DNA of 21,075 bases from JACCRE01 sp049790855 (GTDB lineage Bacteria; Planctomycetota; Planctomycetia; Planctomycetales; Planctomycetaceae), in the NCBI GenBank assembly GCA_049790855.1, contig JBAQZJ010000563.1, positions 1 through 21,075 on the forward strand. The letters are read 5' to 3'. The notes under the pieces were generated by a model. The model made no database searches and was not told the origin of the DNA. It saw only the letters and a program-made list of their open reading frames with translations. Position numbers and translations under genes: made by a program. Shown one piece after another: positions 7,875-13,806 of this stretch. The stretch's first letter is position 1. Each line of letters opens with the position of its first letter.

Positions 7875-9151
7875 ACTTTCACGTCATCTACTGCAACCAT
7901 CGGACGGCCGATCTCGCGGTTCGTGAGCGACTGGCGTTTTCGAGCGAGGCTCAGTTCGGCCACGTTTACGAACGCTGGCGACGGTCCTTTCCGGAATCGG
8001 AACTGGTCGTCCTGTCGACCTGCAATCGCGTCGAGCTTTACGCGGCGAGGCCCGATGATCTCGATGGGCCGACGCCGCGCGAGATCGTCGGGTTTCTCGC
8101 CGATTTTCACGGACTGCCCGAGGACGCCTTCGCGAACCGATTGCTCGAGCGGCACGGCCCCGACGCGGTCCGTCACCTGTTCGAGGTCGCGTGCAGCCTC
8201 GACAGCATGGTGCTGGGCGAGCCTCAAATCGTCGCGCAGGTGAAGGAGGCCTACGAGCGGGCCTACCGTCACGAAACCTGCGGACCGCTGACGAACGCGC
8301 TGTTCCAGATGGCGTTTCGCGTCTCCGGACGTGTGCGGACCGAAACGGCGCTCTCGGAAGGTCGAGTTTCGATCGCCAGTGTCGCGGTGGGAGAATTCGG
8401 CCGTGGAATTTTCGACCGGTTCGACGACAAGACGGTGCTCGTCATCGGGGCGGGAGCGATGGCCGAAGAGACCGTCCGCTATCTTGCCGATGCCGGCGTG
8501 ACGCGGTTCGTCGTCGTCAACCGCAACCCGGAACGGGCTGAACAACTCGCTGCGACCTGGGGAGGGACGGCACGGCCGTTCGAGATGCTCGACGATGCCT
8601 TGGCGAAGGCCGACGTCGTCGTGGCGGCGACCGGGGCCCAGGATCACGTCGTCACGGCCGAGCGTTTTCGAGCGGCGCGGCGACGTTCTGCCGGCAAACC
8701 GATTTTCATCCTCGATCTGGGCGCCCCGCGCGACTTCGATCCGAAGATCGCCGGCATCGACCAGAACACGTTTCTGTACGACATCGACGACCTGAAAGCG
8801 ACGTGCGACGCGAATCGGGCATTGCGGCAAAAGGAAATCGAACGGGCGCGGCGGATCATCGACGACGAGACCGACCGCTTCGTCCATGAGATCTATCACC
8901 GGGCGACCGGACCGGTCATCCAGCGGCTGCGCGACGAATGGCACGCGATTCGACAGCAGGAGGTCGATCAGCTCTTCGCGAAACTGCCGCATCTGCCGGA
9001 TCGGGACCGCTTGTCGATCGAACGGACGATCGAACGCATCGTCAACAAACTGCTGCATCCGCCGCTCGAAGTCCTCAAGGACGAAGCGAAAGACGGACCG
9101 CCGCACGGCCTACTCGACGCACTTCGGCGATTGTTTCGACTGCCTGAGTAG
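7871..9151 (+). CDS. hemA: Glutamyl-tRNA reductase (HemA)
   Basis: NADPH-dependent reduction of glutamyl-tRNA(Glu) to glutamate-1-semialdehyde, the first committed step of C5-pathway tetrapyrrole synthesis, in the cytosol. The 426-residue protein has the family's usual length and order. The catalytic domain carries VLSTCNRVELY with nucleophile C51 and the MVLGEPQIVAQVK motif near residue 115. An NADPH-binding Rossmann domain follows (VLVIGAGAMAEETV near 192), then LDLGAPRDF and YDIDDL near 280-300. The helical dimerisation domain closes the protein. The start ATG overlaps the hemX-like stop, with no independent Shine-Dalgarno, so translation is probably coupled. No other hem gene follows; the next 250 bases are repeat DNA. 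Confidence 0.96.
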   Translation: MNFHVIYCNHRTADLAVRERLAFSSEAQFGHVYERWRRSFPESELVVLSTCNRVELYAARPDDLDGPTPREIVGFLADFHGLPEDAFANRLLERHGPDAVRHLFEVACSLDSMVLGEPQIVAQVKEAYERAYRHETCGPLTNALFQMAFRVSGRVRTETALSEGRVSIASVAVGEFGRGIFDRFDDKTVLVIGAGAMAEETVRYLADAGVTRFVVVNRNPERAEQLAATWGGTARPFEMLDDALAKADVVVAATGAQDHVVTAERFRAARRRSAGKPIFILDLGAPRDFDPKIAGIDQNTFLYDIDDLKATCDANRALRQKEIERARRIIDDETDRFVHEIYHRATGPVIQRLRDEWHAIRQQEVDQLFAKLPHLPDRDRLSIERTIERIVNKLLHPPLEVLKDEAKDGPPHGLLDALRRLFRLPE

Positions 9152-9397
9152 GGTGGGCCTCGGCCAACTCTACTAGAGCGACAACCCTAAAGATGTGGGG
9201 CGGCACATCCGGCAGAAAGGAACCACGGATGAACACGGATGTCGCGGATCAAGAACCAGGCGTTGGCGCGTCGTCGTTCAACGTCATTGATTCTCGCATG
9301 CCGTCCTGCTTCCATCCGCGTCGATCCGTGTGATCCGCGAGATCCGTGGTCCTGCCCGACGCTGCGATCGACTCGCCCTATTAGGACGGTCGCTCCT
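9152..9397. other. Repeat-filled spacer between hemA and the DUF4149-like gene
   Basis: This 246-base space separates two convergent genes and contains the inverted repeat 9219-9352. GAGCGACAACCC (9176-9187) recurs with one mismatch at 9930-9941, and its first seven bases recur inverted at 9389-9395, so two further repeat units flank the element. No classical terminator was seen for either gene. Confidence 0.4.
9219..9352. repeat. Long imperfect inverted repeat built of CGGAT units
   Basis: The left arm begins at 9219 with GGAACCACGGATGAACACGG and continues with TCGCGGATC. The right arm, 9311-9352, reads on the opposite strand as GGACCACGGATCTCGCGGAT followed by ACACGGATC. Each arm has CGGAT-type units at spacings of about 10-12 bases, and about 60 bases lie between the arms. 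Elements with this ACCACGGAT-ACACGGAT texture are familiar from intergenic DNA of planctomycetes and related genomes, which is recall rather than a search. No coding signal was seen. Confidence 0.6.
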
Positions 9398-9892
9398 CTA
9401 CGGCGGGTGATCGCTCGTTGTTCCCCTTGGGGTTTCTTGTTGTTTCCGGAGGGGGTTCGCGGCGCAGAGTGTGATCGACGCCGTCAGCGAGAGCAGAAAT
9501 CCTGCGACGTTGATTTGTTCCGACCAGGCGTGAAGCCGGTCGAATGTCGCTCCGCGCGAGGCATCGGGCGACGACAGCAGTTCACGCATCGGTCGGTAGA
9601 TGAAGATGTGATCGGCCGACATCAACACGATCGCGCCCAGTAAAAGCAGCAACGCCGTCGTTCGAGTGCGTGCCGCCAGACGCGTGAAGCAAGTTGCCAG
9701 AAAGGCGACGGCGAGCAACGTGAAGCCAGTGCCGTAGAACCACGGAAAGCGGATGAGCGCCAGTGTGTCTTTCGTCGCGCCGTCGAACGCCGGATGAACC
9801 TGTTCGGTGACGCTGGTGACGACGAAGAGAAACGCCGCTCCGATCCAGATCGCGGAACAGAGCCGGGCGAGCGTGAGGCAAACTCGATTCAT
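9398..9892 (-). CDS. Small membrane protein resembling DUF4149/TMEM205
   Basis: Protein of 164 residues with four hydrophobic helices (about 8-28, 50-70, 77-96 and 128-147). The layout and the segment FDRLHAWSEQINVAGFLLSL near residue 118 recall the DUF4149 (TMEM205-like) family, in which a conserved FxxLHxxSxxxN pattern precedes the last helix. An early WIGAAF and a central RFPWFYGTGF fit the same family. No biochemical role is established for bacterial members. The gene follows queA on the same strand, 66 bases after its stop, but a 20-bp-arm palindrome sits between them, so cotranscription is uncertain. The Lys/Arg- and Pro-rich C-terminal tail is probably cytosolic. Confidence 0.65.
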   Translation of the reverse strand: MNRVCLTLARLCSAIWIGAAFLFVVTSVTEQVHPAFDGATKDTLALIRFPWFYGTGFTLLAVAFLATCFTRLAARTRTTALLLLLGAIVLMSADHIFIYRPMRELLSSPDASRGATFDRLHAWSEQINVAGFLLSLTASITLCAANPLRKQQETPRGTTSDHPP

Positions 9893-9897
9893 ATCGC

Positions 9898-9960
9898 AGG
9901 GCCGGCTGTGTCGGCCGTATTCGGTGTTGGAGCGACAATCCGGCCGGCACAGCCGGCCCT
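9898..9960. repeat. Large palindrome overlapping the queA stop codon
   Basis: Arms 9898-9917 and 9941-9960 are complementary at 19 of 20 positions around a 23-base loop. The outer end of the right arm contains the last bases of queA, whose TAG is read from 9961-9959. The left arm ends five bases before the start codon of the DUF4149-like gene. In queA mRNA it would form a strong hairpin right at the stop, without a U-run, so it may limit readthrough or protect the 3' end. Confidence 0.65.
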
Positions 9961-11017
9961 ACAAAATCAGCATGGCGTCACCGTAACTGAAAAAGCGGTA
10001 CCGCTCGCGGATCGCTTCCTTGTAAGCATGACGGATCAAATCGCGCCCGGCGAACGCCGAGACGAGCACCAGCAAGGTCGAGCGCGGCAGGTGGAAGTTC
10101 GTCATCAGGGCATCGACGCCGCGAAACCGGTAAGGCGGGCTGATGAAGAGGTTCGTCTCGCCGCGAAACGGGCGGAGATCCCCCGACATGGCCGCAGACT
10201 CCAGCACCCGAACGCTGGTGGTGCCGACCGCCACGACCCGGCCCCCGGCCGCTTGAGTCTGCACCAGTCGGAAGGCCGCGTCGGCGGTCAGTTCTCCCCA
10301 TTCCGAGTGCATGACATGTTCGGAAAGCCGCCCAGCCGTAACCGGCCGAAACGTGCCGACGCCGACGTGCAACGTGACGAACGTGCGATCGATGCCGCGT
10401 CGTGTGCAGGCCGTGAGCAGATCGTGAGTGATGTGCAGTCCGGCGGTCGGGGCGGCGACCGATCCGCGCGCGTTCGCATAGACGGTTTGATAGCGTTCGA
10501 CGTCGCTCGCCCGGGCGACGCCTTTGCGAATATAGGGCGGCAACGGCACGTCGCCGAATTGTTCGAGCAGATCGAACGCCGGCCGATCCGACACGGGGCG
10601 GGCGAGCCAGGAACCCTCGTCGCCGCGGCCGACGAGCACCAGCCGCAAGTCACCTTGAGCACGACAGGAGGTGACCAGTATCGACTCGCCCTCGCGGAGC
10701 CGACCGCGTGTCTGGCCGAGCAATTCCCAGGTCGTGCCGTCGATCGTGCGGAGAAACAGTCCCTCCCACTTTCCGCCGGTCGCCTCGCGAACGCCGCGGA
10801 GCCGTGCGGGCACGACGCGCGTGTCGTTCAGCACGAGACAGTCGCCGGTGGCGAGCAGATTCGGCAAGTCGCGTACGGTGCCATGCGACAACCGACCCGT
10901 GCTACGATGCACGATGAGCAGCCGCGCCGCGTCGCGTTGCACGATCGGTTCGGCGGCGATCAGCTCGGGCGGCAGATCGTAGTCGTACGCGGCGATGTCG
11001 TCAGAATCTTCGGTCAT
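9959..11017 (-). CDS. queA: S-adenosylmethionine:tRNA ribosyltransferase-isomerase (QueA)
   Basis: Transfers and isomerises the ribosyl part of S-adenosylmethionine onto 7-aminomethyl-7-deazaguanine at the tRNA wobble position, giving epoxyqueuosine; cytosolic. The 352-residue protein shows the family's N-terminal YDLPPELIAAEP, then LVLNDTRVVPARL, the central PPYIRK and YQTVYA-GSVAAPTAGLH block, LHVGVGTFRPV, VGTTSVRVLE, and the C-terminal TNFHLPRSTLLVLVSAFAG with YRFFSYGDAMLI. The length is standard. The ATG at 11017 gives a normal N-terminus; an in-frame ATG at 11050 would add 11 residues and overlap the divergent gene. No Shine-Dalgarno is seen before either. No other queuosine gene lies in the window. 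Confidence 0.95.
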   Translation of the reverse strand: MTEDSDDIAAYDYDLPPELIAAEPIVQRDAARLLIVHRSTGRLSHGTVRDLPNLLATGDCLVLNDTRVVPARLRGVREATGGKWEGLFLRTIDGTTWELLGQTRGRLREGESILVTSCRAQGDLRLVLVGRGDEGSWLARPVSDRPAFDLLEQFGDVPLPPYIRKGVARASDVERYQTVYANARGSVAAPTAGLHITHDLLTACTRRGIDRTFVTLHVGVGTFRPVTAGRLSEHVMHSEWGELTADAAFRLVQTQAAGGRVVAVGTTSVRVLESAAMSGDLRPFRGETNLFISPPYRFRGVDALMTNFHLPRSTLLVLVSAFAGRDLIRHAYKEAIRERYRFFSYGDAMLIL

Positions 11018-11022
11018 GTTGC

Positions 11023-11038
11023 GGAGTGCTCGTCGTTG
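11023..11038 (+). promoter_or_regulatory. Ribosome binding site that fixes a TTG start
   Basis: GGAG at 11023-11026 lies nine bases before TTG at 11036-11038. The frame contains no ATG or GTG between the queA start region and the conserved glycosyltransferase N-terminus (HRIAFCITELDPGGAE), so this TTG is the only reasonable initiator. It lies 18 bases from the divergent queA ATG. Confidence 0.6.
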
Positions 11039-12226
11039 ACTGAGAGCCATTCGACCGAAAATGCGAGCGTTCCGCCAACGCAGCGACGTCATCGGATCGC
11101 CTTCTGCATCACTGAGCTTGATCCGGGCGGTGCCGAAGGACAGTTCGTTCGGCTCGTCACGTCGATCGATCGAAGACTGTTCAACCCCGAAGTCGTATGC
11201 CTTTCGGGACGCGGCGAACTGGTCGAACCGCTGGAAGACGCGGCCATTCCGGTGACGTGCCTGGAGGCTCGTCACCGGTTTGATCTGGGCGTCGTCGCTC
11301 GGCTGAACCGGCATTTCCGCCGCTCGCAGCCCGACCTGGTTCAAACGTTCCTGTTTCACGCGAACATCGCAGGCCGGTTCGCGGCACGGCGGGCGGGTGT
11401 GCGTCGAGTCGTCAGTGGGATTCGCGTCGCCGAGCGCCGGCGACGGCAACTCTGGTGCGATCGCTTGACCGACCGGCTCGTCGATCGGCATGTCTGTGTC
11501 AGTTACGCCGTCGCGAAGTACGCCGCGAATGTCGGCGGGTTGCCGGCAGAAAAGCTGGTCGTGATTCCCAATGCGATCGACGCCGAACGGCTCGCGGCCG
11601 CGCCGCGAGCCGATCTCGACGAGTTCGGAATCGCGTCGACGGCACCGGTGATCCTGTTCGTCGGTCGGCTTGACGAACAGAAACGCCCAGGGTTGTTGCT
11701 CGATGCCTTTCGAATTCTCACGTCGGAAGTACCGGACGCCCGGTTGTTAATCGTCGGAACTGGTCCGCTCGCCGGTTCCTTGCAGAAGCGTGCGAGCGAT
11801 TTGGGAAGTCGAGTCGTTTTTGCCGGCTACCGTCGCGACGTTGCCGGACTGATGAAGACGGCGACGTGTCTCGCCTTGCCCTCACTTTGGGAGGGCATGC
11901 CGAACGTCGTGATGGAGGCGATGGTCGTCGGCACGCCCGTCGTCGCTGCGGATGCAGAGGGGATTTCCGAGCTTCTCCAGAACGGTTCGCTGGGATCGGT
12001 CGTTCATGAGGCCACACCCGAGGCCTGGTCGGCGGCGTTGCGGACGGTGCTGACTGACCCGTCGAAGTCGTCTGCTGCGGCACGACTGGCGCAACAGCAT
12101 GTTGTAAAAGAGTTTACGGTAGATCGAATGGTGTCCGCCTATTCGGATCTCTATCGAAAACTGCTGGCGGGAGCCGATTTTCCGGTTCCAGAGCGAGTTG
12201 GCGGGACAGGGACGGGGTGTCGTTGA
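11036..12226 (+). CDS. GT4-family glycosyltransferase
   Basis: Probable retaining glycosyltransferase of 396 residues with GT-B fold. The N-terminal Rossmann domain starts with FCITELDPGGAEGQF, the glycine-rich acceptor loop typical of GT4 enzymes. The hinge contains VVIPNAID, and the donor half has ILFVGRLDEQKRPGLLLDAF, LLIVGTGPLAGSL and LPSLWEGMPNVVMEAM. That last segment holds the EX7E pair E286 and E294, which contacts the nucleotide sugar. Donor and acceptor cannot be told from sequence; capsule, lipopolysaccharide or exopolysaccharide synthesis are the usual roles. It has no signal peptide or membrane helix and so acts on the cytosolic membrane face. It starts at TTG with a good Shine-Dalgarno. 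It is not embedded in a polysaccharide cluster within this window, so its pathway is open. Confidence 0.88.
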   Translation: MTESHSTENASVPPTQRRHRIAFCITELDPGGAEGQFVRLVTSIDRRLFNPEVVCLSGRGELVEPLEDAAIPVTCLEARHRFDLGVVARLNRHFRRSQPDLVQTFLFHANIAGRFAARRAGVRRVVSGIRVAERRRRQLWCDRLTDRLVDRHVCVSYAVAKYAANVGGLPAEKLVVIPNAIDAERLAAAPRADLDEFGIASTAPVILFVGRLDEQKRPGLLLDAFRILTSEVPDARLLIVGTGPLAGSLQKRASDLGSRVVFAGYRRDVAGLMKTATCLALPSLWEGMPNVVMEAMVVGTPVVAADAEGISELLQNGSLGSVVHEATPEAWSAALRTVLTDPSKSSAAARLAQQHVVKEFTVDRMVSAYSDLYRKLLAGADFPVPERVGGTGTGCR

Positions 12227-12314
12227 AAAATCTGAAAATGCTTCAATCTCAACGCAGATAAGGCTCTGCGCTCCAAGCGTGTATTCCGGGAAGGCGGGGT
12301 TGGTGCGCCTTCTA

Positions 12315-12342
12315 TTGACGCCACCTAGGGGGGTGGTAGATT
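12315..12342 (+). promoter_or_regulatory. Possible sigma-70 promoter in the gene-free region
   Basis: TTGACG (12315-12320), a 16-base spacer and TAGATT (12337-12342) match consensus at five and four of six positions. The spacer contains an inverted CCACC/GGTGG pair (12321-12336) that could be an operator. A second TTGACA (12342-12347) follows directly but has no suitable -10. Confidence 0.35.
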
Positions 12343-12482
12343 TGACATCGTTGCAGGAAGCCACCGGGCATCGCCCGGACGCGCCGACCAGAGCCGTCTT
12401 ATGAAGGCTCTGGGTGGAAGTCCATCGAATTGCGTGGGTTCGGCCAATACGTTCTGTTCGATTTGCGTCGCGATCACGGAGG

Positions 12483-12500
12483 CGAAGCTTGGAAGCTTCG
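12483..12500. repeat. Perfect 8-bp palindrome with CTTGGAAG core and downstream T-run
   Basis: CGAAGCTT (12483-12490) and AAGCTTCG (12493-12500) are complementary around GG. A T-rich stretch including six consecutive T follows at about 12501-12517, so on the plus strand it could also terminate transcription weakly. The core is the same octamer, inverted, as that of the palindrome at 4138-4159. Confidence 0.5.
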
Positions 12501-12645
12501 TTCCCCTTGTTTTTTGCCCGAGTTCGCTGCTGCGCAGCGTCCGGGAGAGGCGAAGTCCGCTGGCTGACCGGGCTTTGCGGATAAGGCAGGCAGGGTCGCC
12601 TGCTGCGAATGTTCGGCTTGGCCAATCCCAACGCGGCCGGGCCGA

Positions 12646-12697
12646 AACGATTCGCCCCGAGTGGGCGTCAGGGATGCCGCCCGGGGCGAATCGTTTT
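12646..12697 (+). terminator. Strong intrinsic terminator
   Basis: AACGATTCGCCCC (12646-12658) pairs perfectly with GGGGCGAATCGTT (12683-12695) to make a 13-bp stem with a 24-base loop. A T-rich tail TTTCTCTTT follows. It lies 420 bases after the glycosyltransferase stop and 128 bases before the rsmH ATG, so it would end transcription of whatever is made from this space and insulate rsmH. Confidence 0.7.
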
Positions 12698-12824
12698 TCT
12701 CTTTCCGCCGGTGAGACCCTTCTGAACCGAAGGGTTCGCCTTCCGCGGTCCGGGGCAGGCTGATACAACGCCCCCCGTCTCCCGTTTCGCCGCCGTGGAA
12801 TTCCATGCGGCCTGCGATGCGCCC

Positions 12825-13733
12825 ATGTCCCCACTCAGTCCATCCCGTTCAGCCGATCGAGCTCGTCACCGGCCGGTGATGGTCCGCGAAGTGATTCGCT
12901 GGCTGGGCCTGACGCCGGGACTTGTGGTCGCAGACGGCACGGTGGGGGCCGGCGGGCATTCTTCCGCGATATTGCCGCTCATCCGCCCGACAGGCCGCCT
13001 GATCGGCCTCGACCGCGACCCGATGATGCTTGCCCACGCGAGGCAGGCTGTCTCCGGAAGCGACGTCGAGCTTGTGCATTCCAGCTATGCCGACCTGCTG
13101 GTCGTGCTCGACCGTTTTGGCGTGCAATCGGTGGATCGCGTGCTGCTCGATCTCGGGTTGTCGTCGGATCAACTTGCCGATCGCGAGCGCGGTTTCAGCT
13201 TCGAAGCCGACGGACCGCTCGACCTGCGGTTCGATGTGTCGAAAGGGCGACCCGCATCAGAGTTCGTCGCTACGGCCTCTGCTGCGGACTTGGAAGCAGT
13301 TTTCCGGCAGCAGGGTGAAGAGCCGCATGCCGATCGAGTCGCGCAAGCGATCGTCGCCGCTCGTTCGAGACGGGACGTCGCGAATGCCCGCACGCTCGCC
13401 GGCGTGATCGCCGAGGCGCTGCCGGGGCGGCACTCCCGAGGCAGCAGTCATCCTGCGACCAGGGTGTTTCAGGCGCTGCGAATCGAGGTGAACGATGAGC
13501 TGGGCGAACTGGGGCGAATGCTCACCGAGACACTGCCGGCGAGTCTCGCGTCCGGGGGCCGCGCGGTCATCATCAGCTTTCATTCGCTCGAAGATCGAAT
13601 GGTCAAGGGAGCATTCCGGAATCGGGAGCACTGGCGAGAGTTGACGCCGAAACCGATTCCCCCGACGCCGTCGGAAGAACGGATGAACCCACGTTCGAGG
13701 ACCGCCCGGCTGAGGGCGGCGATTCGCATTTGA
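12825..13733 (+). CDS. rsmH: 16S rRNA (cytosine-1402-N4)-methyltransferase RsmH (MraW)
   Basis: Methylates N4 of C1402 in the 16S rRNA decoding centre using S-adenosylmethionine. The 302-residue protein begins near the family motif HRPVMVREVIRWL. It has the SAM loop DGTVGAGGH (37-45), LIGLDRDP, then LLDLGLSSDQL and RGFSFEADGPLDLR. The C-terminal half shows RVFQALRIEVNDEL and VIISFHSLEDRMVK, all family signatures. The length is usual. The ATG at 12825 is chosen; an in-frame GTG at 12795 would add ten residues. Neither has a clear Shine-Dalgarno. As in many bacteria it heads the division and wall cluster, here followed after 73 bases by a LysM protein gene rather than directly by ftsL. Confidence 0.95.
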   Translation: MSPLSPSRSADRARHRPVMVREVIRWLGLTPGLVVADGTVGAGGHSSAILPLIRPTGRLIGLDRDPMMLAHARQAVSGSDVELVHSSYADLLVVLDRFGVQSVDRVLLDLGLSSDQLADRERGFSFEADGPLDLRFDVSKGRPASEFVATASAADLEAVFRQQGEEPHADRVAQAIVAARSRRDVANARTLAGVIAEALPGRHSRGSSHPATRVFQALRIEVNDELGELGRMLTETLPASLASGGRAVIISFHSLEDRMVKGAFRNREHWRELTPKPIPPTPSEERMNPRSRTARLRAAIRI

Positions 13734-13806
13734 GAAACCACGGAGATGACGGCCCGGCGACGTGATCGCCGATTGAGACTAACGGCCCGAGCATGGAGGC
13801 GAAGGC

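Larger units (their letters stand above)
12349..12697 (+). ncRNA. Candidate untranslated RNA, unknown family
   Basis: The stretch from the promoter-like site to the strong terminator is about 350 bases, contains several hairpins and codes for nothing recognisable. This could be a structured small RNA or a long leader. I compared it by eye with RNase P RNA, tmRNA and SRP RNA. GGTGGAAGTCC (12414-12424) and GGCGAAGTCCG (12551-12561) faintly recall the RNase P AGTCC segment, but the matching ACAGAA core is missing on the plus strand, so no family is assigned. Confidence 0.25.
12227..12824. other. Long gene-free region upstream of rsmH
   Basis: About 600 bases without a convincing protein gene. 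In order it holds a promoter-like site (12315-12342), a CCGGGC-ATC-GCCCGG hairpin (12364-12378), a palindrome with a T-run (12483-12517), a strong terminator hairpin (12646-12697) and an ACCCTTC/GAAGGGT hairpin around 12715-12735. Frames open across it on both strands are Arg/Ser-rich and lack start signals. An mraZ gene, often placed before rsmH, is absent. Confidence 0.45.

Noticed and set aside
7706..9106. 466-codon minus-strand frame antisense to hemA
   Set aside because: It is a shadow of hemA caused by third-position GC bias and has no start signal or domain.
9794..11035. N-terminal extension of the glycosyltransferase frame antisense to queA
   Set aside because: The frame is open by chance over queA. 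Family homology and the Shine-Dalgarno start at the TTG at 11036.
12349..12697. RNase P RNA, tmRNA or SRP RNA in the space before rsmH
   Set aside because: Faint AGTCC similarities exist, but the other universally conserved core segments are missing, so only an unnamed RNA candidate is kept.
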